Of a stretch of 34,812 nucleotides of DNA, positions 14,895 to 24,100 are shown one piece after another. The DNA is from CAYUYV01 sp050331455. Its GTDB lineage: Bacteria > Pseudomonadota > Alphaproteobacteria > JAJFIK01. A program made the position numbers and the translations under genes. Each line of letters opens with the position of its first letter. Position 1 is the first letter of the stretch. Below the pieces are notes generated by a model. The model was not told the DNA's origin. It saw only the letters and a program-made list of their open reading frames with translations, and made no database searches. Location: positions 1-34,812 of the forward strand of contig JBHJGV010000072.1 of NCBI GenBank assembly GCA_050331455.1, in the 5' to 3' direction.

Positions 14895-16088
14895 ATGGGC
14901 ACGGTGGTCTTTTTCAAGGGCAAGAGCCAGTACAATGTCATTCGTGTCCATCTCGACAAGGACGCGGCGCTGCTGCGTGAACGGGGCCACACGGTGGATA
15001 TCGTCGACGATTTCCGGGATCCCGATCTCATGTCGCGCCTTGAGCGGGCGGATCTGATTGTGGGCTATCAGGGCTGGGGCTGGGACCTGCGCCTGTCGGA
15101 CGGGCGCCCCGCGCTCACCGTATTGCAGACGCCCTATCTCGCCTTTTTGGGGGACCACCCGGCCTATCATCTGGCCCGCATCGCGAATATGGCGCCCCAT
15201 CACCATGTGATTGTGTGCTCCGAGGCCAATGCGCGCTTTGCCCAGGATTTCCTGAACGTACCGGGTTCGGTCTATCTTGGCCTGCCCACATTCAACGCGC
15301 CGCCGGCTTTCACTTGGGAAGGGCGCGATGTCGACATCCTGGTGGCGGGCTCCATCGGCCCGGCTGAGGAAATCCTACGGACGCCCGGCCTCGACGAGAC
15401 GGGTCGCAAGGCCATCAAGGATGGTTACCGGATCTGGCGCTTCGAGCATTTCGGCCGTACGGATACGGTTTTCCTGTTCCTGTCGACGGTCGGGGCGCCG
15501 ATCCTGGAGCGCAAGGGCCTGGACTACACACTCCAGGTGGCCACGCTGTTCGACCAGTATTGCCGCCGCTCCTATCGTCTTGAGGTCGTGCGCAAGCTGA
15601 GGGATTTTCCGGTCACGCTGGTCGGCAGCGGATGGCGCAAACTGTGCAAGGGGCTCGGCAAGAATTTCCGGTTCATCGATACTCTGGGCTATGACAAATA
15701 TCATGCCCTGCTACAGCGAACAAAGATCACAATCAACAATGTGGCGCCCCATTTCGACTTCCACGAGCGCATCGCCGACGGTGCGGCCAATGGCGCGGCC
15801 GTCATCACCAACCGCACGCCGGTGGTGTCTGAAGCCTTCACCTTCGGAAAAGAGTTGATCGCGCTGCCCGGCCTCGACGACGACATTCGCAATGCCTTGG
15901 CGCCCACCCTCAGCGATCCGGACAGCGCCGCCCCGATCGCGGAAGCCGGCGCGGCAAGGATGCGCAGCCAATTCTGCGAAGAGCAGCGCATCTCGGGCTA
16001 TCTTGAGCTTTTGTCCACGGGCACCATGACGGAAGGGCCGACCTATCGTCGGATCCCGGCGAGGGGTCCTACGGAAGAGGCGGCATGA
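14895..16088 (+). CDS. CgeB-like glycosyltransferase (GT-B fold)
   Basis: A 397-residue protein. The C-terminal half resembles glycosyltransferase group 1 domains of the CgeB/Glyco_trans_1_2 kind: VTLVGSGW (donor-domain start, about 242), then YDKYHALLQRTKITINN and FHERIADGAANGAAVITNRTPVVSEAF, where ER and the Gly/Ala loop fit sugar-nucleotide binding. The N-terminal half is a Rossmann-like acceptor domain (VVFFKGKSQYNVIRVH, LIVGYQGWGWDL). No signal peptide. AAGGACAGG lies upstream of the ATG at 14895; earlier starts in the frame lack family sequence. It diverges from the ACP operon and its stop abuts the stop of the converging DUF2817 gene without a spacer base. It may glycosylate a surface structure using the acylated sugar (inference). 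Confidence 0.75.
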   Translation: MGTVVFFKGKSQYNVIRVHLDKDAALLRERGHTVDIVDDFRDPDLMSRLERADLIVGYQGWGWDLRLSDGRPALTVLQTPYLAFLGDHPAYHLARIANMAPHHHVIVCSEANARFAQDFLNVPGSVYLGLPTFNAPPAFTWEGRDVDILVAGSIGPAEEILRTPGLDETGRKAIKDGYRIWRFEHFGRTDTVFLFLSTVGAPILERKGLDYTLQVATLFDQYCRRSYRLEVVRKLRDFPVTLVGSGWRKLCKGLGKNFRFIDTLGYDKYHALLQRTKITINNVAPHFDFHERIADGAANGAAVITNRTPVVSEAFTFGKELIALPGLDDDIRNALAPTLSDPDSAAPIAEAGAARMRSQFCEEQRISGYLELLSTGTMTEGPTYRRIPARGPTEEAA

Positions 16089-17189
16089 TCAGCCGCGGGT
16101 GCCGAGGCCTGTGATGGTCTGCTCCACGACCTCGCCCATACGGACACAGAGCATGTCCTTCCAACCTATCTCATCCGGATAGAGGGCGTCGGTCACGGCG
16201 GACTTGATCTCGTGGCCCTGGGCGCTGTCCACCTCGCCGTGGAGATAGAGCCAGTTGTCCCGGGCAAGGGCGTCGAGCACGGTCCGGAAATCCCGCGTGC
16301 CGAATTCGAGACAGGCCGTCGTGACGTCCGACGTTTTTGCCTGATCAGTCCACAGATCGAAAACCACGCCGTTCAGGGGCGCCGACACCGATGCGGTATC
16401 GCCGAGCAGGGTGGTCGTTTCGCTGCCATACCAGTCGGCCACGTGCCCACCGCCCAGATCGGGCCGGGCGGACGCGATCACTTCGCCATGGCCATAGGGG
16501 CCAAGGCCCGTATGCAGATCGAGATGGGCGACCGCCCGGGCGCCGGCGGCATGGGCAGCGCACACGGAACGCAGCAGGGTGTTGGACCAGACCGGAGCCC
16601 GCCCGCCATAGAAAAGGCCATCCGCATGGCGCCACTGGCCGCCGGTCACGGCCGCCTGCCAGGCGCGCTGGCCGTGCGCGGACACGAAGGCGCGCACCCG
16701 TTCGTCCCGCGCCACCTTGTTCGGTTCCAGGTCACCCGGGGCCACGATGTCGCGCACCGCGTCATAGGCACTGTCGTCCGGATAGGGACCATCGTGGTCC
16801 AGAAAATTCCGGTTGAGGTCCACATTGCCTTCCGTGACACGCCGGGCATGGGCAAAACCGTAAGGATTGACCCCATGGATCAGGACAAGGGCCATGTCCC
16901 GGGGCATGGCCTTGTAAAGCTCCTCGCGCAGGGTGAAGACCTGGAGGCCGGAGCCGGCAAAGCCTTCGACCCCGTGCACGCCGCTCGTCACCACGAGAAC
17001 CCGGGCCGCTTCGCCCGGCGGCGGGCCGATACGGGCCACATCCGTATAGAGCGGTTCGTCCCGCGGGCCATTGGCATGGGGGTTCTGGTGCGACTCCAGC
17101 GCAGCCCCTTCTCCCTTGGCCGCATCGAGAAAGATCTTGCGCGAGGCGCCGTACCGGTCGGCGAAGTGACGGGCGTTCGAAGCCGGCAT
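16089..17189 (-). CDS. DUF2817 (M14-like zinc carboxypeptidase family) protein
   Basis: Member of the DUF2817 family, related to M14 metallocarboxypeptidases and succinylglutamate desuccinylases. The predicted zinc ligands are present: His72 and Glu75 in SGVHGVEGF, and His226 in HLDLHTGLG. VDLNRNF (123-129) matches the substrate-binding Asn-Arg motif, and Glu295 in LEFGT is the likely general base. The 366 residues fit the family; there is no signal peptide. GGGAGGGA precedes the ATG at 17189. It lies downstream of RidA on the same strand (90-bp gap) and may belong to the thiolase-RidA unit. Substrate unknown; peptide or N-acyl amino-acid trimming is likely by family. Confidence 0.88.
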   Translation of the reverse strand: MPASNARHFADRYGASRKIFLDAAKGEGAALESHQNPHANGPRDEPLYTDVARIGPPPGEAARVLVVTSGVHGVEGFAGSGLQVFTLREELYKAMPRDMALVLIHGVNPYGFAHARRVTEGNVDLNRNFLDHDGPYPDDSAYDAVRDIVAPGDLEPNKVARDERVRAFVSAHGQRAWQAAVTGGQWRHADGLFYGGRAPVWSNTLLRSVCAAHAAGARAVAHLDLHTGLGPYGHGEVIASARPDLGGGHVADWYGSETTTLLGDTASVSAPLNGVVFDLWTDQAKTSDVTTACLEFGTRDFRTVLDALARDNWLYLHGEVDSAQGHEIKSAVTDALYPDEIGWKDMLCVRMGEVVEQTITGLGTRG

Positions 17190-17279
17190 GGTGCAGTTCC
17201 CTCCCTCGCTCTTGGTGCGGATTGCCTGCCGGACGGGTCTCGCCCCGTCCTGCCGCTGCCATCCCGTCCGGATTGAGGA

Positions 17280-17675
17280 TCAGGGCGCCTTGCGCGCCGT
17301 CACCTCGATCTCGATTTTCATCTCCGGCGCCACGAGACCCGCAATGATGGTGGTGTTGGCGGGCCGTGCGGCGCGGCAATGCCCGGCGATCACCGGCGCG
17401 GCAGCCGCGAAATCCGCAGGGTCGGTCAGGATCACCCGCACACGGATCAGATCGTCAAGGCTTGCGCCCGCCTCGCCCAGGGCCCAGGCGATGGTCTTGA
17501 AACACTGGCGGGCCTGATCGGCGACGTCGGGGGAAATTGCCCCCGTCGCATAGTCGTAGCCGGTCGTGCCGGAGACCATCACCCAGTCGCCGCCGGGATC
17601 GGGCAGGACGACGGCCCGGGCATAGCCGGCCTGCTCCTCAAACACCGATCCTGTCGTGATCCGGGTGCCGACCAT
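17280..17675 (-). CDS. RidA family protein
   Basis: RidA/YjgF/YER057c proteins deaminate reactive enamine/imine intermediates, although many subfamilies lack a known substrate. The 131-residue protein has the family core (WVMVSGTTGYDYATGAI, QCFKTIAWALGEAGASLDDLIRVRVILTD) and closes with the conserved CRAARPANTTII, whose Arg would bind the substrate carboxylate. The ATG at 17675 shares one base with the thiolase TGA (TGATG), so the two are coupled; a longer frame to 17729 only shadows the thiolase end. The coupling hints at a shared degradative pathway. Confidence 0.9.
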   Translation of the reverse strand: MVGTRITTGSVFEEQAGYARAVVLPDPGGDWVMVSGTTGYDYATGAISPDVADQARQCFKTIAWALGEAGASLDDLIRVRVILTDPADFAAAAPVIAGHCRAARPANTTIIAGLVAPEMKIEIEVTARKAP

Positions 17676-18877
17676 CACGCGCCGACGCGCTCGATGGCGA
17701 TGGCCGTCGCTTCGCCGCCGCCAATGCACAAGGAGGCGATCCCACGCGTGAGGCCGCGGGTCTTCAGCGCATAAAGCAGCGTCACGAGGATGCGCGTGCC
17801 GCTGGCCCCGATGGGATGGCCGAGGGCGCAGGCTCCGCCATTCACATTCACTTTCTCATGGGGAATGCCGAGATCGCGCATGGCTGCCATGGTGACGACC
17901 GCGAAGGCCTCGTTGATCTCGAACAGGTCCACATCGTCCAAGGTCCAACCGAGAGTGTGCATCAGGCTGCGGATGGAATCGACGGGCGCCGTGGTGAACC
18001 ATTGGGGCTCGTGGGCGAACTGGGCCTGCCCCCGGATGATGGCAAGGGGCTTGAGGCCCCGCTTTTCCGCCTCGGACCGGCGCATGAGCACCAAGGCGGC
18101 GGCGCCGTCGGAGATGGAACTGGAATTCGCCGCCGTCACCGTGCCGTCGGCGGCGAAGGCCGGCTTGAGGGTGGGGATCTTGTCGGGCCGGGCGGTCTGG
18201 GGCTGCTCGTCGGCAACGATCTGCGCGTCGCCCTTGCGGCCCTTGACCGTGACCGGAGCGATTTCCGCATCGAAGGCGCCGGAGCCCTGGGCCGCACTCG
18301 CCCGCTCCAGGCTCGCCAGGGCATAGGCATCCTGGGCCTCGCGGGTGAACTGGTAGGCCTGGGCCGTGGCTTCGGCATAGGTGCCCATCAGCTTGTTTTC
18401 ATAGGCATCTTCCAGGCCGTCGAGGAACATGTGATCCTTGACGTCCGTATGTCCCAGGCGCAGGCCCGCCCGCGCCTTGGGCAGAAGATAGGGCGCGTTG
18501 GTCATGCTCTCCATACCGCCCGCGACCACCACATCGGCCGCGCCGCTGGCGAGCGCATTATGCGCTAGCATGACGGTCTTCATGCCCGAGCCGCAGACCT
18601 TGTTCACGGTCGTACAGGGCACGGCATTGGGCACGCCCGCCTTGATCGCGGCCTGGCGGGCCGGGGCCTGGCCCACTCCGGCGGGCAGCACACAGCCCAT
18701 GAGCACTTCCGTCACGTCGTCCGGGTCGATCTGGGCCCGCTCCAGGGCGGCGCCAATCGCCGCGGCGCCCAGTTCAGGACCGGTTGCACCGGACAGGGCG
18801 CCCTGAAATCCGCCCAGCGCCGTGCGGGCCGCGCCCACGATCACGATGGGATCCTCGTCGATGCTCGTCATGGCCAT
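17675..18877 (-). CDS. Acetyl-CoA C-acyltransferase (thiolase)
   Basis: Thiolase II family enzyme, either condensing two acetyl-CoA to acetoacetyl-CoA (PhaA/AtoB type) or cleaving 3-ketoacyl-CoA. The 400 residues contain the nucleophile Cys95 in NKVCGSGMK, His354 in GHPIGASGTR and Cys384 in CIGGGE, plus INEAFAVV. The usual CxGGGQG reads CIGGGEA, a small variation. The start at 18877 (MAMTSIDEDP) gives the family length; the frame stays open to 19324 with unrelated low-complexity sequence. It is coupled to RidA by a one-base overlap. No polyhydroxybutyrate genes are in the window. Confidence 0.94.
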   Translation of the reverse strand: MAMTSIDEDPIVIVGAARTALGGFQGALSGATGPELGAAAIGAALERAQIDPDDVTEVLMGCVLPAGVGQAPARQAAIKAGVPNAVPCTTVNKVCGSGMKTVMLAHNALASGAADVVVAGGMESMTNAPYLLPKARAGLRLGHTDVKDHMFLDGLEDAYENKLMGTYAEATAQAYQFTREAQDAYALASLERASAAQGSGAFDAEIAPVTVKGRKGDAQIVADEQPQTARPDKIPTLKPAFAADGTVTAANSSSISDGAAALVLMRRSEAEKRGLKPLAIIRGQAQFAHEPQWFTTAPVDSIRSLMHTLGWTLDDVDLFEINEAFAVVTMAAMRDLGIPHEKVNVNGGACALGHPIGASGTRILVTLLYALKTRGLTRGIASLCIGGGEATAIAIERVGA

Positions 18878-19017
18878 TCCCAATCCATTGTATGATGTGC
18901 CCGGCGGGTGAGTCGGACGGGGGCCCGCAACAGGGGAGCGGACGCCGGCGAATGAGCAAAGTCTATCCGGTGCCGGCACGGGTTGAAACAGGATCGGTGG
19001 AGAAGCGGCCGTTGGCC

Positions 19018-19782
19018 ATGAAGAGCGCCCCACGAGCGCACGGAACGCTCCGGCGTGACGCGGGTGCCCGGACGGGCGGGCCGCGCAGCGGAAGGCTTGC
19101 GTCCTGCCTGACGCTGGCTGGCGCGGCGCTGGCTGGCGCGGCGCTGCTGTGGGCCCATGTGCCGGCCGGTGCCCAGCTTCGGGCCGTGCCTGAAGACGTT
19201 TCCTCCGTGCAGGTGGCCGCACTCTCCCGCAGTGAACTGACAAATCTGCTCCAAAGCGTGGATCTGGCCGGTGAGCCCCTCGAGACCCAGGGCGGCGATC
19301 CGCTCGTGAGCGTTCGGACACCACCGGGCGGACGGTTTTTCATCGCGCTGCGGGCCTGCCCGGCCCTGCTCGCCCCATCCTGTCCGCATATGGAATTCTT
19401 TGCGCCCTTTGCCGGGGACAGCCCCAATGCCGAGGTCGAGGCGCTTAACCTGTTCAACCGCCAGGCCGTCGGCGTGAAGGCCTTCCGCCTGCCGGGCGGG
19501 ACCGTCGTCCTGGCCCGCTACGTGACCCTCAATCACGGCATCGCCCAGGGCAATATTCTCGGCAATGTGGTGGGCTTTCAGCGCTCGGCCGAACGGTTTC
19601 GCACCTTCCTGGCCGGCCCGCCTCTGGTCCCGGAGGAGCGCGGGCCCCAGATCGCGGTCACCAACGGCGCAGATCCGCCCGAGTCCGCGGGCGATCCCGC
19701 TTATGCACCGGCCCAAATCCCCTGGGCCTCCATTGTGAATGAGCCACAAACCAGCCCGTTCACGCCCGACGCGCAGCCGTGA
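19018..19782 (+). CDS. Exported YbjN domain-containing protein
   Basis: YbjN-family protein with an export signal. A basic N-region (RRDAGARTGGPRSGR) is followed by a hydrophobic stretch and a likely cleavage after PAGAQ. The YbjN core follows: LTNLLQSVDLAGEPLETQGGDPLVSV, then FFIALRACP and CPHMEFFAPF, EVEALNLFNRQ, and VVLARYVTLNHGIAQGNIL. The two cysteine-containing strands are typical of alphaproteobacterial exported members, whose role is unknown. The start at 19018 gives a normal signal peptide; an ATG at 18952 with an equally weak ribosome site would make an unusually long leader. The 3' end overlaps the converging aminotransferase gene by 23 bp. Confidence 0.75.
   Translation: MKSAPRAHGTLRRDAGARTGGPRSGRLASCLTLAGAALAGAALLWAHVPAGAQLRAVPEDVSSVQVAALSRSELTNLLQSVDLAGEPLETQGGDPLVSVRTPPGGRFFIALRACPALLAPSCPHMEFFAPFAGDSPNAEVEALNLFNRQAVGVKAFRLPGGTVVLARYVTLNHGIAQGNILGNVVGFQRSAERFRTFLAGPPLVPEERGPQIAVTNGADPPESAGDPAYAPAQIPWASIVNEPQTSPFTPDAQP
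19114..19143. repeat. 15-bp tandem duplication in the YbjN signal peptide
   Basis: CTGGCTGGCGCGGCG occurs twice in a row and encodes LAGAA LAGAA inside the hydrophobic core of the signal peptide. Each unit changes core length by five residues without a frameshift. Confidence 0.85.
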
Positions 19783-20935
19783 CGCCATCCCCCGCCAGGG
19801 TTTTGGAGACGGCGCCGATCACCCGTGCGGCTTCATCCGCGCCCATATCCGGAAAAAGGGGCAATCCCAGCACATGGTCTGCCAGGTGCCGGGTGATCGG
19901 CAGGGGACCGCGCGGGCAGGACTCAAAGGCCGGATGATCGGCGCACCCCACGCTCCACCAGCGCAAGGTCATCACTCCCTCGGCGGCGAGCCGCAATTTG
20001 AGAGCCTCGGCGGTCTGGTCCGTGAGGACATTGAAGGTGGAGACGGCCACATCGGTGCGGGCGTCGGGGCCCAGGGCGAGACCGTCAAGACCGGCAAGAC
20101 CCGCCCGCAAGCGCTGCTTCACGGCGCACCATTCACCGCGCCGCTCGGGCCAGGCATCGAGCGCCGCAAGCCCGACGGCGGCATGGTATTCGCTCATCTT
20201 GCCGTTGAAGCCTTGCTCCACGGCCAAGCGTTCCTCCCCAAAACCGAAATTGGTCAGGCGCCGGACCCGGGCCGCGAGATCCCGGTCCCGTGAGAGCACC
20301 ACGCCGCCTTCCCCGCATCCCACCGCTTTCGTGGCATGGAGACTGACAATGGTGGGCACGGCGCCGACCGGTCCCGCGTCGGATGTGAGCGCATCGAAGG
20401 CCGCGGCGGCATCGATCACCACGGGTGCGCCGGAATGACGCTCGACCATGGCCCAAGCCTCCGCATCAAACGGGCTGCCGAAGGGTATCACGGCCAGGAT
20501 GGCGGCCGGCGCCAGGGTCTTGGCCTGTTCCACGACCTGCGCCGGGTCCAAAGCCCAGCTTTCCGGATCGACGTCGAGGAAATAGGGGGTCAGGCCGGCC
20601 ATCACGGCCGCCGCGGGCGTCGCCGCAAAGGTCCAGGCGGGCATCAGGCACAAACCGGGCGAAGGGGCACGCGCCTTGAGAGCCGCAACGAGACCGGCCG
20701 TCCCGCTGGAGGTTGCCACAGCCCCTGAGGGGTCAAGACCCGCCATGGCAGCAATCCGTGCTTCCAATAAGAGGCTGAGAGGCCCACAATTGGAATAGAT
20801 GCGCCGGGCGTCCAGACGGCGTAAGTATGGAAGAACCATGTCGGCGGACGGGGCCAGGGGCCGCGCCGGCGGTAGGGGCCCCGAAGGCGGTGCCATCCGG
20901 TTATGGGATTGCGGGGTCTGGACTTTCCGGGTCAT
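19760..20935 (-). CDS. DegT/DnrJ/EryC1/StrS family PLP aminotransferase
   Basis: PLP-dependent aminotransferase of the family that aminates keto-sugars for surface glycans and antibiotics. It has 391 residues. The predicted internal-aldimine Lys lies in SLHATKAVGCGEGG, preceded by the family strand VIDAAAAFDA, where the Asp contacts the PLP ring nitrogen. FNGKMSEYHAAVGLAALD fits the conserved segment after the Lys. The usual GEGG is kept, but the sequence around DAAAAFDA is simpler than in typical sugar aminotransferases. None of the possible starts (20935, 20896, 20839) has a good ribosome site; the longest is given. It faces the large A-T-TE gene divergently across 170 bp and may supply an amino sugar or amine to the glycan or natural-product genes here. 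Confidence 0.88.
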   Translation of the reverse strand: MTRKVQTPQSHNRMAPPSGPLPPARPLAPSADMVLPYLRRLDARRIYSNCGPLSLLLEARIAAMAGLDPSGAVATSSGTAGLVAALKARAPSPGLCLMPAWTFAATPAAAVMAGLTPYFLDVDPESWALDPAQVVEQAKTLAPAAILAVIPFGSPFDAEAWAMVERHSGAPVVIDAAAAFDALTSDAGPVGAVPTIVSLHATKAVGCGEGGVVLSRDRDLAARVRRLTNFGFGEERLAVEQGFNGKMSEYHAAVGLAALDAWPERRGEWCAVKQRLRAGLAGLDGLALGPDARTDVAVSTFNVLTDQTAEALKLRLAAEGVMTLRWWSVGCADHPAFESCPRGPLPITRHLADHVLGLPLFPDMGADEAARVIGAVSKTLAGDGVTAARRA

Positions 20936-21105
20936 GCAAAAGTCTAGGCCGGCCGCGCTTAAAGGCGCGTTGCCGGGCGAACCTGCAGACCCCGGTGCAT
21001 GTTAAGACGGCGATAAGATCGGCCCGGCCCCGGGACGGTTCAGACAGTTCCGCCAAGGGCGGCGGCGGGACGGCCAGATCCAAGGCGCTCGGGGGGTGCC
21101 GACGA

Positions 21106-24100
21106 ATGATCCATTTTGTTGACAAGGCGGGGGACGTGACGCACCGGATCAAGGCCGTGATCCGCGCCCGTCCCGATCGCCTCGCGGTCACCGCCGGCGA
21201 GGCCCGCCTGACCTATGGCGAGCTGGGCGCCCGGGCCGGGGCCGTGGCCGAATCGGTGGATCGGGCCCTTGCCGGCGGGCAGGCCCGCGTGCCCGACGCC
21301 TCGCCGCTCGTGTGTCTGTTACTGCCCCATGACGAAAGCATGGTGACGGCGATCGTCGGTGTGCTGTTCGCCGGCCAGGGCTACGTGCCCCTGGACACCC
21401 GCAGCCCGGCGGCCCGCCTGCGCCGCATGGTGGCCCTGTCCGGAGCCCGGGTGCTGATCACCACCCGGGCCCTGGCGGACCTGGCCGCCACCATTGCGAC
21501 CCGCCTTACCGTGCTGTGCCTGGAAGACATTCCGGACGGATCCGCCACGGGGGCGCCTTCCCCCCGCGCAGCGCCTGTGCCCGCCCGGGCACCCCGGAAC
21601 GACGAGCCGGCCTATCTGCTGTTCACCTCCGGCACGACCGGCGAACCCAAGGGCGTGGCCCATAGCCGCGCGAGCCTCGCGCGCAGCACGGACTGCTTCA
21701 TCGACGATTGCGACCTGGGCGAAGATGACCGGGTGGCACTGATCATCTCCTGCAGCTTCACACCCTCCGTGTTCTGTATTTTCGGTGCCCTGACCACCGG
21801 CGCCCGGCTATGCCTGTACGATCTGCACACCGCGCCCATCGAGGGGGTCGCACCCTGGATTGCGCGGGAGCGGGTCACCAGCCTTTACGCCGTGCCCACC
21901 CTGTTCCGCCGCATTGCCGAATCGAGCCGGGACTGCGACGGGGTCCAGGGTCACGACCTCACCTGCCTGCGCTGGATCCAATTGGCCGGAGAGCCTGTGC
22001 TGGCCCATGACGTCGCGCTCCACATGCGTCACTTCGCGAGCCACGCAAAACTGTATAACGGTATGGGGACGACGGAGACGAGTTGCGTGACCCGGCATGT
22101 TGTTGGGGTCGATGACGCTGCCGGCCCGGCCCATGGCCCGGTCCCCATCGGCCAACCCTATGACGACGTGACGGTCCGCCTGGAATCACCCAGCGGCACG
22201 CCGGTGCCCAATGGCACCCCTGGCGAAATCGTCATCAAGGGCCGCCACGTCGCCGCCGGCTATTGGCGCGATCCGCGGCGTACGGAAGGAAGATTCTCCC
22301 GCGGTGCCGACGGCCTCTGGACCTTCCGCACCGGCGACCTGGGGATCCGCCAGCCCGACGGCACGATCAGCCATCTGGGCCGCATGGATGCCCAGGTGAA
22401 AATCAACGGCCAGCGCGTGGAGCCGGGGGAAACGGAGACGGCCCTCCTGGCCCTCTCCGAAATCCGGGACGCGGTCGTCATGGTGCGCCAGGACGGTGAG
22501 GGCCCCCTGTCCCTGATCGCCTATGTCACGCCGAGTGGAGCCGCCCCCCTCGACACGGCCTGCTTGCGCAGCACATTGGCCCAGAGCCTTCCGCCCCATC
22601 AGATCCCGGCGCGCTTCGTGCGCCTGACCGAGATGCCCCTCACCGTCAGCGGGAAGATCAACCGGTCCGCCCTGCCCATGTCCCTGGCGGCCACACCGGC
22701 CCTGCCCCACCGCACGGCCGCTGCCGGCGACATGATCGCCGAAGTGATCGGCCGATTTTTCGGCAAGGTCCTGCGGACCGAGCCGGCCGGCCCCGACGAT
22801 GATTTCTTTGCGCTGGGTGGGGACTCGCTCCAGGCGGTCGAGCTGTGCCTCATGATCGAACAGCATTGCGGCAGTGTGCTGAGCGCCTCGACGCTGGCCC
22901 AGTTCGCCACCCCGCGGGCGCTCGCCGCCTTCGTCCGCCGCACCGCCAGCGCCCATGACTGTCCGGGTGTTGTGGTGCTGCACCAGACGGATCTGGGCGA
23001 TCCGGACCCCGCCGCCGTGCCCCTGTTCTGCATTTCCGGCATGGGCGGGCATGTGCTCTGCTGGCGCGAATTGTCGGTGCTGCTGGGGCCCGGACACCCC
23101 TGTTACGGGCTCGAAATGCCGGGTCTCGACGGTCGCAGCGCGCCGCTGGAGACCGTGGATGAAATTGTCACCGCCTATCACGAGCGCATCACCTGTGTCG
23201 CGCCGACCGGACCCGTCGCCGTTGCCGGATATTCCGCAGGCGGCGTGTTCGCCTTGGAGCTGGCCCGTCGCCTGGAGGCCCATGGCCGCAGCGTGAGCGT
23301 CGTTGCCATGCTGGATACCTATGCGCCCGAGCGCATGCGTCCCCTGCGCAAGGCCGAAGTGGTGAAGGGCTGGGTGCGCTTTGCCGGCACCCGTCCCGCC
23401 GGAACGGTGGCACGGACGGTGACCCGCCGCATCGGCGTCAAGCTGGGCATGGTGGAGCCGGAGCCCGCCACCTTCTCCCGACCCGAAGACATCGAAGACA
23501 TTCTGCTGACCATGCCCTTCGACCGGGAACACACCGCGGTGCAGGCCTGCGAGCGGGCCCTTCAGGCCTATGTGGCGCGGCCCCTTGACCGGGACATCCT
23601 GTTTTTCCGTGCGCAGACGCCGCCGCCGCCCGCCTTCGGGACCCTCGATCTTTACGGCGCCTGGAACCGGCTGTGCCGCGGACGTATGCAGATCGTGTCC
23701 GTGCCCGGCAGCCATCCGGAACTGTTGAACGGCCCGTCCATCGCGGCGATTGCCGAACATCTGGGCCGCGCTTTGCGGCCGGGCGAGAATGCGGACCGCG
23801 CCGCATCCGGTGTGCTGAAGGACCTGTCCGCCGGCGGAGGGGCACTCGGCCCGCTCGGCGCCTATTGGACCCTTGACGGCGGCGAACCAATCCGCGGCAC
23901 CGCCTTGAAGGCCGGTGCTGTGCCGGCGCCCTATCGCGGTCTGCTCGACCACGACAAGCCGTTGACCCCGACGCTGGCCCGTTTCCACGGCCAGCCCATG
24001 GCAATCCGCATCCTCGCCCAGCGCCGCGTGGGCCGGCATTATGTGCGCAAGATCATCATGGAGGGGGAGGAAACCGGCACGCCGGTCCAGATCGCCGTGA

